Positions 25,675-34,557 of a stretch of 64,000 bases of DNA are shown here, piece after piece. The notes below the pieces were generated by a model. It was not told the DNA's origin, ran no database searches, and saw only the letters and a list, made by a program, of their open reading frames with translations. Made by a program: the position numbers and the translations under genes. Position 1 is the first letter of the stretch; each line of letters opens with the position of its first letter. The DNA lies in assembly GCA_015075185.1 (NCBI GenBank), contig JABTUW010000002.1, forward strand, positions 930,001-994,000. The letters run 5' to 3'. The stretch is from Anaerolineales bacterium (GTDB lineage Bacteria > Chloroflexota > Anaerolineae > 4572-78 > J111).

Positions 25675-25766
25675 GGAAGTAAGGAGTAGGGAGTAAAGGA
25701 GTAAGGAGTAGGGAGTAAGAGAGTTTATTGTTCTCTTCCCCTACTTCCTACTCCCTACTACTTACC
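25675..25766. repeat. GTAGGGAGTAAGGA word array with inverted copy
   Basis: TAGGGAGTA occurs at 25687-25695 and 25709-25717 within a tandem GGAGTA tract. Its inverse complement TACTCCCTA occurs at 25749-25757 within a tract of the complementary word. The element fills the whole gap between the binding-protein stop and the permease start. Confidence 0.85.
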
Positions 25767-25777
25767 CCCAATTTTTT

Positions 25778-26800
25778 ATGAACAAATACATCCTTAAAAA
25801 AACCGGCTGGGCCTTGCTGACAGTCGTTTTTGTGGTCCTGCTCAACTTTTTCCTGTTTCGCATTCTACCCGGCGACCCGGCCCGCATGGTCAGAGACCCG
25901 CGTCTGAAACAAGATGCCATTGCCGCCCTGCGTGAGCGATTCGGGTTGGATAAACCGGTCATCAATTGTGTCGAAACTATCTCGCCGCTCAAGATTGGCA
26001 GTTGTGTCGTCAATCCCCTGGAAACTCAATTTGGCCGCTATATCATCAATCTCCTGCAAGGTGAGCTGGGCACCAGCTTTCATACCCAACGCCCGGTGAC
26101 CCAAATTCTATCCGAAAATCTGATCAATACTGTATTACTGATTGGAGCCGGGCAAATTTTATCCATCATTCTTGGAATTCTGCTAGGTCTCATTGCGGCC
26201 TGGAAATCACGAACGGTCATTGATTATGCTGCTCTGTTAGGCAGCTTGACCGCCTGGTCGCTGCCGACCTTTTGGTTTGGCATGGTCTTGCTCTTTTGGG
26301 GCAGCAGCCAGTTCGGTCTGCCGATTGGCGGCAAGATTACGGCCGGGGGCAATTTTGCCAGCGAATGGGATCGGTGGCTCGACATTGGCCGCCATATGAT
26401 CCTGCCCACGTTGACTTATACCATCATTTACGCCGGGGAATACACCCTTTTCATGCGTAGCGCCATTGTCGAAATATTTGCCGAAGATTACGTCCTGACC
26501 GCCAAAGCCAAGGGGCTGAATACCTTTCAGATTTTGCGAGATCACGCTCTACCCAATGCCCTGCTGCCTACCGTGACTATTGTAGCCCTGAATTTGGGTT
26601 TTACGGTGGCCGGTGCAATTCAAATCGAGGCAGTTTTTTCCTGGCCGGGCTTGGGCCAGGCTATCGTCGAGGCGGTGGGCCGGCAGGATTACCCGGTGCT
26701 GCAAGGGGCTTTTTTACTCCTGGCCGTCAGTGTTATTTTCGCCAATCTCATCGCCGATCTGCTCTACTCCTACCTCGATCCACGGATTCAAACCGGGTAA
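25778..26800 (+). CDS. Peptide ABC transporter permease (DppB type)
   Basis: The 340-residue protein has the DppB/OppB layout: a single N-terminal helix (WALLTVVFVVLLNFFLFRILPGDPA), a ~75-residue external loop and five more helices. The EAA-type coupling loop reads EDYVLTAKAKGLNTFQILRDHALPNALLPTV, which contacts the ATPases. The loop has two cysteines (INCVETISPLKIGSCVVNP), which could form a disulfide; this is a small oddity. It pairs with the DppC-type permease to form the channel. Confidence 0.93.
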   Translation: MNKYILKKTGWALLTVVFVVLLNFFLFRILPGDPARMVRDPRLKQDAIAALRERFGLDKPVINCVETISPLKIGSCVVNPLETQFGRYIINLLQGELGTSFHTQRPVTQILSENLINTVLLIGAGQILSIILGILLGLIAAWKSRTVIDYAALLGSLTAWSLPTFWFGMVLLFWGSSQFGLPIGGKITAGGNFASEWDRWLDIGRHMILPTLTYTIIYAGEYTLFMRSAIVEIFAEDYVLTAKAKGLNTFQILRDHALPNALLPTVTIVALNLGFTVAGAIQIEAVFSWPGLGQAIVEAVGRQDYPVLQGAFLLLAVSVIFANLIADLLYSYLDPRIQTG

Positions 26801-26811
26801 ACCGTGTTGCG

Positions 26812-26839
26812 TGTTGCGTCTTCCGTTTTCTACGCAACA
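26812..26839. repeat. Inverted TGTTGCGT word between permease genes
   Basis: TGTTGCGT (26812-26819) pairs with ACGCAACA (26832-26839). A second GTGTTGCGT-like copy overlaps at 26804. It lies 12 bp after a stop codon. Confidence 0.7.
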
Positions 26840-26879
26840 TGCAAGATTGTGGTTATGGCTTGTATTTGGAGATTTCACG

Positions 26880-27818
26880 ATGGATACCCTCACTACCTTC
26901 TGGCACAGCTTCAAACGCCAGCCGATGGGGCTGATTGGTCTGGTTATGCTCATCATCATTATCCTGGTCGCTCTATTGGCCCCCCTGCTGGCGCCCTACG
27001 ATCCCAAAGCTGCTGTCAGGGTGACGCTCGATGATATTTATGCGCCGCCTAATGCCCAGCATTGGTTGGGCACCGACGACGCCGGCAAGGACGTGCTGAC
27101 CAATCTCATCTACGGCTCGCGGGTCTCGCTGACGGTGGGGTTTTTTGCGGCCTTCATCTCTCTGATTATCGGCGGCCTGATTGGCATTGTCGCTGGTTTT
27201 TACGGGGGACAGGTGGAGAATTTTCTGATGCGCCTGACGGATATTTTGCTGGTCATCCCAGATTTGCCGCTCATGATAATTTTAATCGCTATATTGGGGC
27301 GCAGTTTGAGTATTATTATCGTTGTGTTAGGCATTTTGGGCTGGACCAGCACGGCCCGGGTTGTCCGGGCGCAGACCTTATCGGTCAAAGAGCGTAAATT
27401 TGTGCAGCGGGCGCGGGCCATTGGCGCGGGGAATATGTACATTGTTCGCCGCCATATCTTCCCCCTGGTCTTCCCGCTGATGGTGGTCAATGCGGTTATC
27501 ACCATTTCCGTCGCTATCTATAATGAAAGCGTCCTCGCCTTTTTGGGCCTGGGCGACCCCACCCGCTTGAGCTGGGGCCAGATGCTCCAATTTGCCTTTA
27601 CCCGGGGCGGCATGAGCGCCGGGGCATGGTGGTCTATTATGCCGCCTGGCCTGGCCATTGTCTGGGTGGTGCTGGCCCTGACATTGCTCGGCAACGGCCT
27701 GGAGCGAGTCTTCAACCCGCGCCTGGAACTGCACCATCTGTCGGTGGGACCGAAGATGGTGGCTCGACCGGCCCAAGCCGACTCGCGGGAAGCCACTCCC
27801 GTCCCGGCGGGTAAGTAG
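26880..27818 (+). CDS. Peptide ABC transporter permease (DppC type)
   Basis: The ATG at 26880, after a TTGGAG, gives a normal DppC start (TLTTFWHSFKRQPMGLIGLV); the open frame upstream is a shadow of the first permease. The 312-residue protein has the N-terminal helix, the OppC_N motif with PPNAQHWLGTDDAGKDVLTNLIYGSR, and the coupling loop RKFVQRARAIGAGNMYIVRRHIFP. It forms the second half of the channel. The stop codon TAG lies inside a tandem GTAGATG word element. Confidence 0.93.
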   Translation: MDTLTTFWHSFKRQPMGLIGLVMLIIIILVALLAPLLAPYDPKAAVRVTLDDIYAPPNAQHWLGTDDAGKDVLTNLIYGSRVSLTVGFFAAFISLIIGGLIGIVAGFYGGQVENFLMRLTDILLVIPDLPLMIILIAILGRSLSIIIVVLGILGWTSTARVVRAQTLSVKERKFVQRARAIGAGNMYIVRRHIFPLVFPLMVVNAVITISVAIYNESVLAFLGLGDPTRLSWGQMLQFAFTRGGMSAGAWWSIMPPGLAIVWVVLALTLLGNGLERVFNPRLELHHLSVGPKMVARPAQADSREATPVPAGK

Positions 27819-27888
27819 ATGGTAGATGGAAGGTGGAAAAAAGAAGGTTGATGATTGACCAAAATCGAAAATCTAAAATCGAAAATCT
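27815..27888. repeat. GTAGATG words and a duplicated 14-mer
   Basis: GTAGATG occurs twice at 27815-27828, the first overlapping the DppC stop codon. AAAATCGAAAATCT occurs at 27861-27874 and again at 27875-27888. The second part codes residues ~4-13 of the following ATPase. Confidence 0.8.
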
Positions 27889-28876
27889 AAAATTTGCCAC
27901 CGCTCCGCTTCTGCTCGACGTGCGCAACCTATCGGTTGATTACCTGAGTCCCGGACAGCTGCCGGCCCATGCCCTGGAAAATGTCAGCTTTATCTTGCGC
28001 GAGGGCGAGATGTTGGGTGTGGTAGGGGAGAGCGGCTGCGGCAAATCCACCTTGATGCTTAGTTTAATGCGTTTGCTGGGAGCGGCAGGACGGATTGTCA
28101 ACGGCCAGGTCATCTTTCGCGGCCAGGATTTGCTCGATCTGACCGAGCCGGAAATGAGCCAGGTGCGCTGGAGAAATATCTCGATGATTTTCCAGGGAGC
28201 CATGAACGCCCTCAACCCGGTGCGCCGCATCGGCGACCAGATTGGCGAGGCCATCCGGCAGCACTATCAGTTCTGTGATAAAGCCACAATAGATAAGCGT
28301 GTTTCCGAACTGCTGGATTTGGTTGGCATTACGCCCGGCCGCAAAACGCAGTACCCGCACCAGTTCTCCGGCGGTATGCGCCAGCGGGTGATGATTGCCA
28401 TGGCCCTGGCCTGCACGCCGCAGGTAGTCATCGCCGATGAACCAACGACAGCTCTGGATGTAATGATTCAGGCTCAAATTCTGGACCTGCTGCACCAACT
28501 GCGTGACAAGCTGGGGCTGGCCGTTCTGCTTGTAACTCATGACCTGGGCGTGGTGGCCGAGGTCTGCGATACCGTCCTGGTAATGTACGGCGGCGTCGTG
28601 GCCGAATACGGCGACGTGGACACGATTTTTAATCACCCGCAGCACCCTTATACCCAGGAACTGCTCAAGGCTTTTCCCGATATCTCCAATCTCAAAGGCA
28701 AGCTGGCTTCTATCCCTGGCTATCCGCCGCGCCTGAACGACCTGCCAGCGGGCTGCCGTTTTGCTCCGCGCTGTCCCGCCGCCTTTGACCGCTGCCATAC
28801 TGCCCCGCCGCCCCTTTACCTGACGAACGGAGCCAGGCAGCATTACGCCAGTTGTTACTTGGTAGAACCGAAGTAA
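27851..28876 (+). CDS. Peptide ABC transporter ATPase (DppD type)
   Basis: I prefer the ATG at 27851 (341 residues). Residues ~4-13 are coded by the duplicated 14-mer, so the N-terminus is repeat-derived. The ABC domain has Walker [11 protein letters not shown]-loop IFQGAMNALNP, signature FSGGMRQRVMIAMALA, Walker B VVIADEPTTALD and the H-loop histidine in LVTHDLG. The C-terminal oligo_HPY extension (HPQHPYTQELLKAFP) and the cysteine-rich GCRFAPRCPAAFDRC are typical of dipeptide/oligopeptide ATPases. The C-terminal cysteines fit the known iron-sulfur site of DppD/DppF-type proteins. It powers import together with the next gene. Confidence 0.92.
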   Translation: MIDQNRKSKIENLKFATAPLLLDVRNLSVDYLSPGQLPAHALENVSFILREGEMLGVVGESGCGKSTLMLSLMRLLGAAGRIVNGQVIFRGQDLLDLTEPEMSQVRWRNISMIFQGAMNALNPVRRIGDQIGEAIRQHYQFCDKATIDKRVSELLDLVGITPGRKTQYPHQFSGGMRQRVMIAMALACTPQVVIADEPTTALDVMIQAQILDLLHQLRDKLGLAVLLVTHDLGVVAEVCDTVLVMYGGVVAEYGDVDTIFNHPQHPYTQELLKAFPDISNLKGKLASIPGYPPRLNDLPAGCRFAPRCPAAFDRCHTAPPPLYLTNGARQHYASCYLVEPK

Positions 28877-28937
28877 TCAAGCTGAGACGTGGGGTCTAGA
28901 ACGAAAAACATAAGTAACTATTTATGACCAGAGCAGT

Positions 28938-29039
28938 GCGCATCCTTCGATATGGCCTTTGGCCTACAGGACTCAGGATGCGCTAAAACCGCACCCTGAG
29001 TAGCCCTGAACGTAGTGAAGGGCGTATCGAAGGGTGCGG
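28938..29039. repeat. Two consecutive inverted-repeat elements
   Basis: First hairpin: GCGCATCCT (28938-28946) with AGGATGCGC (28975-28983). Second: CCGCACCCT (28989-28997) with AGGGTGCGG (29031-29039), each perfect over 9 bp. Both contain diverged copies of the CTGAGTAG/CGTATCGA word found at 8543-8599. They fill the gap between the two ATPase genes. Confidence 0.85.
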
Positions 29040-29044
29040 CTGAG

Positions 29045-29053
29045 TGGTATAAT
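29045..29053 (+). promoter_or_regulatory. Extended -10 promoter directly before the second ATPase gene
   Basis: TGgTATAAT is an extended -10 element (TATAAT at 29048-29053). The GTG start codon at 29063 lies 9 bp further, so the transcript would be leaderless. No convincing -35 box is present. It follows the hairpin pair above. Confidence 0.55.
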
Positions 29054-29062
29054 TCTCTTAGA

Positions 29063-30055
29063 GTGAACGTGACCCAAAATAATTCTATCCTTCAAATGCA
29101 AAACCTGTGCAAATTCTTCCCGGTGGGCCGGGCCGGATTATTTGGCGGTGCGGCCAAACAGGTGCATGCCGTTGATGGCGTCACCCTGGAACTGGGCCGA
29201 GGTGAGATTCTGGCATTAGTGGGCGAGAGCGGCTGCGGCAAATCCACGCTGGTCCTCACCCTGCTGGGGTTGGAACGAGCTACCAGCGGCACAATTTCCT
29301 TTGCTGACCGTGATGTAACCCACCTGAGCGGCGCGGCCCTTAAAGAGATGCGCCGTCACATCCAGATGATCTTCCAGGACCCTTTCGAGGCGCTCAACCC
29401 CATCCTGACCATCGGCGAAATCGTAGCCGAGCCGCTTTTGGTGCATGGCATAGGGAAAAATAAAGCCGAGCGGCTGGAACGAGCCAGCCAGGCCATGGAA
29501 GACGCCGGACTGAAGCCAGCCAGCAACTTTATTCATCGCCGCCCGCATGAATTATCGGGAGGGCAGCGCCAGCGGGTGGTTATTGCCGGGGCGCTGGTCT
29601 TGGAGCCGGAAATCCTCTTGGCCGACGAACCGGTTTCGATGCTCGATATGAGCATCCGCGCCGAAATCCTCAACCTGTTGGCCGAGCTGCGCCAAAGGCG
29701 GGGGGTTTCGGTCATCTTTATCACCCACGATTTAGCCACCGCCGCCTACATCGCCGACCGGGTGGCGGTGATGTACCTGGGCCGGATTGTCGAAAGCGGC
29801 CCTATCCGAGAGGTGCTGGCCAACCCAGTCCATCCCTACACCAAGTCGCTCCTGTCGGTCATCCCTGTGCCCAATCCACGCCTGCGCCGCAAGCACACCA
29901 TCTTACAGGGCGACCCGCCCAATCCGATTAACCTGCCCTCCGGCTGCCGCTTCCATCCGCGCTGCCCGGTGGCTTTTGATCGCTGCCCGCAGATTGACCC
30001 GCAGTTGAAGCCGGTCGGTGATGGGCACGAAGTGGCCTGTCTGCTGGTAGAATAA
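29063..30055 (+). CDS. Peptide ABC transporter ATPase (DppF type)
   Basis: The start is uncertain; GTG at 29063 (330 residues) or GTG two codons later would both suit the leaderless promoter. The ABC domain shows Walker [11 protein letters not shown]-loop [11 protein letters not shown], signature [16 protein letters not shown], Walker [13 protein letters not shown] and [10 protein letters not shown]. The oligo_HPY extension [15 protein letters not shown] and [15 protein letters not shown] complete the DppF pattern. It pairs with the DppD-type ATPase to power peptide import. Its own promoter could allow expression separate from the upstream genes. Confidence 0.9.
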   Translation: MNVTQNNSILQMQNLCKFFPVGRAGLFGGAAKQVHAVDGVTLELGRGEILALVGESGCGKSTLVLTLLGLERATSGTISFADRDVTHLSGAALKEMRRHIQMIFQDPFEALNPILTIGEIVAEPLLVHGIGKNKAERLERASQAMEDAGLKPASNFIHRRPHELSGGQRQRVVIAGALVLEPEILLADEPVSMLDMSIRAEILNLLAELRQRRGVSVIFITHDLATAAYIADRVAVMYLGRIVESGPIREVLANPVHPYTKSLLSVIPVPNPRLRRKHTILQGDPPNPINLPSGCRFHPRCPVAFDRCPQIDPQLKPVGDGHEVACLLVE

Positions 30056-30064
30056 AGTAACCAC

Positions 30065-30083
30065 GGATTACACAGATTACACA
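30065..30083. repeat. Direct GGATTACACA words
   Basis: GGATTACACA is followed directly by GATTACACA, 10 bp after the DppF-type ATPase stop and 31 bp before the next start. It is one-sided, with no inverted partner nearby. Confidence 0.6.
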
Positions 30084-30113
30084 AATTGAAAATTTAAGTG
30101 GTTAATAAATTCC

Positions 30114-31964
30114 ATGCATCCTGAAATCAAACTCACCGAAAAATACGAGCGCAACGGCTGGCCCGCCGTTCAGCGGCCCGATATTAAACCGCCGGAAGGC
30201 TGGAGCCTGGAGCTGATTACGTCGGTTAACCGCGTGCGCAATCACCAGTTGTCGCCGGATGGGCAGCAGCTTGCTTTTGTCTGGGACCGGGAAGGCCTGT
30301 CTGACGTGTATACTATGCCGGCGGCCGGGGGCTGGCCGGCCCGTCTCTCACTTGATCGCGGCCCGGCCATTTACTGGTCCGACGAAACGCCGCAGTGGTC
30401 GCCTGACGGGCAGTGGCTGGCCTTTAGTATGGATAACACCGTACACGTGGTTTCGGCGGCCGGCGGACTGCCCCAGAAAGTCAGCGATTTCGCCCCTGGA
30501 GCGTCCGCACCGGTGTGGCTGCCCGACAGCATGGGCCTGGTCGTCAGCATCGAATGGCAGGGGGCGGACAAGCTGCTCCTGACCGACCGCAGCGGCAGTT
30601 GGCTGCGCGCCCTGACCAGCGGCCCCGGCGATGACGCCGAGGCCCAATCCTCGCCGGATGGACGGATGGTTGTGTTTGTCCATCGCCCCCACGACGACCT
30701 TAACCGGCTGGACATCAAGGTGGTCGAGCTGGAGAGCGGCCAAATCAGGCCGCTGACCGGCCAGCCCCGGCAGAAAGATTGGCAGCCGCGCTGGTCGCCC
30801 GATGGGCGGCTGATTGCCTTTTTATCGCAGCGCTCGGGCTGGAATGAAGTCTGGCTGGTCCAGCCGGATGGGGAGGGGCTGCGCCAGTTAACCCGCCTGG
30901 GCCGGGATGTGGCCGACCTGGCCTGGTCGCCGGATGGGACCCGGCTGGCCTGTACGGTCAACAACGAGGGTGCTTTTGACCTGGCCCTGCTTGATGTCCA
31001 GAATAGCGACGTATCTTACTTGCGTCGAGGCCTGGGCGTCTACTCTCGTCCCTGCTGGTCGCCGGGCGGCGATTTTTTGACCGTTGAATACGAAGACCCC
31101 ACTCTGCCGCCCGATTTGTACCGGGTCAGCGTGCCGGATGGTCAATTAACCCAACTGACCTTTTCCAATCCGCCTGCTCTGGCCCGGCACACCCTGGTGG
31201 TCCCAGAACAGGTCAGCTACCGCAGCTATGATGGCCTGGAAATTCCAACGCTGTTTTACCGTCCCGTCCGGCCCAATGGCGCAGCAATTCTAAACCCGCA
31301 CGGCGGCCCGACTGCGCAGTCGGTGTATGATTGGGATATTCTGGCCCAGTATTACCTGGCTAAAGGGTATACTTATCTCATGCCCAATTACCGTGGCAGT
31401 ACCGGCTACGGTCTCAAGTTTGAACACGCCAATTACGATAATTGGGGCGTGGGTGATACCCAGGATTGCCTGTATGGGGCCAGATATCTGGCCAGGCTGG
31501 ATTGGATAGACCCGCAGCGCCTGGCTATCTACGGCGGCAGCTACGGCGGCTTTATGGTCGCCTGCTGCCTGGCCCGCGATCCGGAGTATCTCTTTGCCTG
31601 CGGCGTCTACAAGTACGGCGATGCTCACCTGGTGGCCTCATGGGCGCAGTGCAATCGCAGCACCCGCCTCTACACCGAAATGCAGGTCGGCCACCCGGCC
31701 CGCAACCGGCAGGTTTACCTGGATGCCTCGCCCATTTTCCAGGTTGAGCATATCCAAAAGCCGGTGCTGATTCTCCACGGCCTGGAAGACACGATTTGCC
31801 CGCCGGAGGCGACCGAAGAGTGGGTTGAGGCGCTGCGCCGGGCCGGCAAAACCTTTGAATACAAAACCTATGCCGGCGAGCCGCACAATTTTCTCAAGCG
31901 GGAGAACCTGCTCGACGTGTACCGGCGGATTGAACGCTTCCTCGACTGGTATTTGCTGCCCTGA
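30114..31964 (+). CDS. S9-family serine peptidase (acylaminoacyl-peptidase-like)
   Basis: The N-terminal ~370 residues form a beta-propeller of TolB/WD40-like blades with repeated LSPDGQxLAF/WSPDGxLIAF motifs. The C-terminal ~250 residues are a prolyl-oligopeptidase alpha/beta-hydrolase: oxyanion NPHGGP, nucleophile GGSYGGFM, acid in LEDTICPPEA and histidine in GEPHNFLK. Enzymes of this family cleave short peptides, and the propeller limits access to small substrates. No signal peptide is seen. It follows the peptide transporter closely in the same direction, so it probably breaks down imported peptides. Confidence 0.93.
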   Translation: MHPEIKLTEKYERNGWPAVQRPDIKPPEGWSLELITSVNRVRNHQLSPDGQQLAFVWDREGLSDVYTMPAAGGWPARLSLDRGPAIYWSDETPQWSPDGQWLAFSMDNTVHVVSAAGGLPQKVSDFAPGASAPVWLPDSMGLVVSIEWQGADKLLLTDRSGSWLRALTSGPGDDAEAQSSPDGRMVVFVHRPHDDLNRLDIKVVELESGQIRPLTGQPRQKDWQPRWSPDGRLIAFLSQRSGWNEVWLVQPDGEGLRQLTRLGRDVADLAWSPDGTRLACTVNNEGAFDLALLDVQNSDVSYLRRGLGVYSRPCWSPGGDFLTVEYEDPTLPPDLYRVSVPDGQLTQLTFSNPPALARHTLVVPEQVSYRSYDGLEIPTLFYRPVRPNGAAILNPHGGPTAQSVYDWDILAQYYLAKGYTYLMPNYRGSTGYGLKFEHANYDNWGVGDTQDCLYGARYLARLDWIDPQRLAIYGGSYGGFMVACCLARDPEYLFACGVYKYGDAHLVASWAQCNRSTRLYTEMQVGHPARNRQVYLDASPIFQVEHIQKPVLILHGLEDTICPPEATEEWVEALRRAGKTFEYKTYAGEPHNFLKRENLLDVYRRIERFLDWYLLP

Positions 31965-31975
31965 AGCCGGGTGGG

Positions 31976-33241
31976 TTAATGTTGCCGCAAGATCACCGGC
32001 AAATAAACACGTGCCCTGACGACGAAAGTGTGCGGGCCGCCTTCGGCTGGTTGCGTTGCATGGCAAACGGTGCAGGTCGTTAATGTTCCGGCATGTCCCT
32101 GCCAGCCAATGAATTTGATGGCATCGTTTGGCTCCCGGCTTTGAGCAATAGCATGGGGACTGTCGTGGCAGCCCGCGCAGTAAATGCCCCCATGTCCTTT
32201 TGAATGCCGGTAGAGCGCCTGATCCATCTGGTAGAAACTGCCGTGGCAGGCGGCGTTATCGCAGCGTGGCTCATTCAGCCAGGGGGCCGGATTCTGCGAC
32301 ACGGTTTGCATATTGTTGTGACAGTTGCTGCAGACCATACCCTTCCGCGACATGACATCGCGCAGGCATTGGGTCTTTGGGCCGGGGTGGCAATTGTAAC
32401 AGCCGGCCAGGGTCGAAGGCAGTCCCTCTTCGGCGTGCTTGGCATGCATCGCTTTGGAAAGATTGGGCACTCCCGGCGATCCTGTCGTGCCCAGCGCATT
32501 GGAGGCATGGCAACTGGCGCAGAGAACGGGCCGCGAGCTGTCCAGGTGCGTGCCTGCTTCCTGATCGTGCAGGACCAAAATATTTCGTTCGACGCTGCCG
32601 GTGGCAATCCCTTCTTGACCGTAGTCATGATGGCAGGTATCGCAATGCATTTCGGTGGATAAGGGGGCGACCGTTATCGTCCGGGCCAGTTCTGTTCCCG
32701 TAGCGGCATCTTGTACAATTACGGTGGCTAACTGATAGGGATAGGCCGTGGTTGGGGCGCTGTCGCGAAACTCAGTGAGCGGGATGCCTTCGGCGACAAA
32801 ATGATCGCCGCTCAAGTCCATTTGCCCTGACAGCCCTTTACCTTTCAAGCCAATGTTTGGGGGTAAATTGACGCCAAAGAGCGGCACGTCATAATCCCAA
32901 AAGTTAGATTTACCCACCGAATAGGTATTGTCGGTAAAAACATAGGTTACCGTAATGCCGGTCGTGACGATTTGGGGAGGATCGCCGGCCTTGATGACCT
33001 GCGCCCAGAGGGTATTGAAAGGGGGCAGCACAGCCAGATCCTTAAAGTCACGGTTGTAGCAGTGCATGCCTAAATCATTCCAGGCAAGAACAACATAACC
33101 GCCGGCCGCTTGAGCCGGGGCAATTTGCGCGAGCGGATTGACAGCCTGATTTAATCTGTTGAGCCACACGCTCCCCGCCCAAATACCTATCAGGCATAAA
33201 ATACTTAAAATCGCCGTTTTAAGCCATTGAGCGTTTATCAT
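31976..33241 (-). CDS. Secreted multihaem cytochrome c (seven haem sites)
   Basis: An N-terminal signal/anchor (AILSILCLIGIWAGSVWL) precedes a ~150-residue beta-rich domain, then the haem part. Six CxxCH sites are visible: CDTCH, CASCH, CYNCH, CSNCH, CAGCH and CTVCH. A seventh, CDNAACH, is of the rarer C-x4-CH form. The spacing resembles cytochrome c554/nitrite-reductase-type multihaem proteins used in extracellular or periplasmic electron transfer. The last residues, VYLPVILRQH, match the C-terminal tail of the GH5-like protein at 55.5 kb, which may be a sorting or anchoring signal. It is transcribed against the S9 peptidase, whose stop lies 12 bp away. Electron donor and acceptor are unknown. 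Confidence 0.9.
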   Translation of the reverse strand: MINAQWLKTAILSILCLIGIWAGSVWLNRLNQAVNPLAQIAPAQAAGGYVVLAWNDLGMHCYNRDFKDLAVLPPFNTLWAQVIKAGDPPQIVTTGITVTYVFTDNTYSVGKSNFWDYDVPLFGVNLPPNIGLKGKGLSGQMDLSGDHFVAEGIPLTEFRDSAPTTAYPYQLATVIVQDAATGTELARTITVAPLSTEMHCDTCHHDYGQEGIATGSVERNILVLHDQEAGTHLDSSRPVLCASCHASNALGTTGSPGVPNLSKAMHAKHAEEGLPSTLAGCYNCHPGPKTQCLRDVMSRKGMVCSNCHNNMQTVSQNPAPWLNEPRCDNAACHGSFYQMDQALYRHSKGHGGIYCAGCHDSPHAIAQSREPNDAIKFIGWQGHAGTLTTCTVCHATQPAEGGPHTFVVRARVYLPVILRQH

Positions 33242-33449
33242 TGTTGCCTCCCATGATACTCGTCATTGAGACTTAGACAGCAAGGATCACTCGACTAACA
33301 ACTATTTTTTAAAAGTCCCCCTGCGTAAACGCGAGGGCGCAAGACTGAGGCTGGTGAAGAGTTAGAACGAAGAATTAGATAGAGATTTGGAGGAGTTAAG
33401 GAGAAAATCCAACGAAATTGGGCTTGTGCGTTGTACGCTTACCAGCTTC

Positions 33450-34544
33450 ATGGTAACGAACATTGAGCTATTTGTCAAAATTTTCACAAATAAGGCTGTT
33501 CTGTTGAGACCTATTTCATTGATCCAAATTTCCGGTAATTGTTTTGAAGCCGGCCGCCAATTAGGGGCAGCTACGGTTGATACGCTGCGCCGGCCGGTCA
33601 CACTGCCAGCCGGCCGCACCTGGGACGACATGCGTCATTTGGCCGAGCCGTATCTGCAAGCTACGCAAGCGGCTGTCCCGTGGCTGCACCAGGAAATGGA
33701 GGGCATTGCAGCAGGCAGCGGGCTGGATGTGCTGGAGTTGTACGCTCATGCGACGGAGGAGATTTGGGATTTACCCTTCCCTTCCCCCCCCTCTGAGGGG
33801 GAGGCCAGAGGGAGGTGTTCCGTTTTCGCCGTTGGCCCGCCGGCAACAGTAGATGGCGGCATCTGGCTGGCCCACAACAATGATTTGAGTCCGGAAGTGC
33901 GGGATTGGGTGGTGGCCATCGAGCGGCAGGTTGAGGATCAGCCGCCTTTGTTCACACTGGGCGTCGGGCCTTTTATCAGCATCGGTTTCAACGCGGCCGG
34001 TCTGGCCCTGACCGGCAACGAACTCTCCCCCAATGATGACAAAATCGGTGTGCCCCGCTTGCTGCTGGTCCGCGACATCCTGGCCCAACGCACCGCGCAG
34101 GATGCGCTGGCCGCCGCCGCCCGGCCCGAGCGAGCATCCAGCTACAACCAACTCATCAGTCACGCCGGCGGCACCATTGTCAATTTTGAAGGCTCGGCGA
34201 CGGATTATGAGTTGATTTACGCCCAGGACGGCTGGACCGTTCACACCAACCATTACTGCTCGCCCAAGATGGCCGCTTATGAACGTGACCCCGCGGACAT
34301 CCCCGGTTCGTGCCTGCGCTACGAGCGCGCCCGCGAATTGATGGCGGCCCGGCCCGGCCCGGTCACGCCTGAAATGCTCAAAACCTTTCTGGCCGACCAT
34401 GCGCATGCCCCCGACTCCCTCTGCCGCCACGGCAATGAGACCGAGACAGTCTTTTGGGCGATCATTGACCTCAGCCATGGCGCAATTGAGTATGGCCGGG
34501 GCCAGCCCTGTACCGCTGCGCCGCAATATTTCCGTTTCGACTAA
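33450..34544 (+). CDS. C45-family acyltransferase/peptidase-like protein
   Basis: The family match starts near ISLIQISGNCFEAGRQLG, so the ATG at 33450 (364 residues) is a reasonable but unsure start. Downstream phrases NNDLSPEVRDW, FISIGFNAAGLALTGNEL and HTNHYCSPKM match the acyl-coenzyme A:6-aminopenicillanic-acid acyltransferase (C45) group of N-terminal-nucleophile enzymes. The nucleophile is expected to be the cysteine in RCSVFA, exposed by self-cleavage before it; the fungal enzyme cleaves Gly-Cys. Directly before this cysteine an in-frame repeat element adds a Pro/Glu/Gly-rich stretch (PSPPSEGEARGR). Bacterial members often hydrolyse amides or peptides. The location beside peptide-degradation genes fits such a role. 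Confidence 0.8.
   Translation: MVTNIELFVKIFTNKAVLLRPISLIQISGNCFEAGRQLGAATVDTLRRPVTLPAGRTWDDMRHLAEPYLQATQAAVPWLHQEMEGIAAGSGLDVLELYAHATEEIWDLPFPSPPSEGEARGRCSVFAVGPPATVDGGIWLAHNNDLSPEVRDWVVAIERQVEDQPPLFTLGVGPFISIGFNAAGLALTGNELSPNDDKIGVPRLLLVRDILAQRTAQDALAAAARPERASSYNQLISHAGGTIVNFEGSATDYELIYAQDGWTVHTNHYCSPKMAAYERDPADIPGSCLRYERARELMAARPGPVTPEMLKTFLADHAHAPDSLCRHGNETETVFWAIIDLSHGAIEYGRGQPCTAAPQYFRFD
33786..33800. repeat. C/G-rich hairpin element in the C45-family gene
   Basis: CCCCCTC (33786-33792) and GAGGGGG (33794-33800) pair around one base. The wider element (about 33776-33818) is in frame and ends right before the codon of the predicted nucleophile cysteine. Confidence 0.75.
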
Positions 34545-34557
34545 TTTCAAGTAAAAT

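Noticed and set aside
26613..26879. 89-residue N-terminal extension of the second peptide permease
   Set aside because: It overlaps the end of the first permease in another frame and crosses a repeat element; the ATG at 26880 fits the family start.
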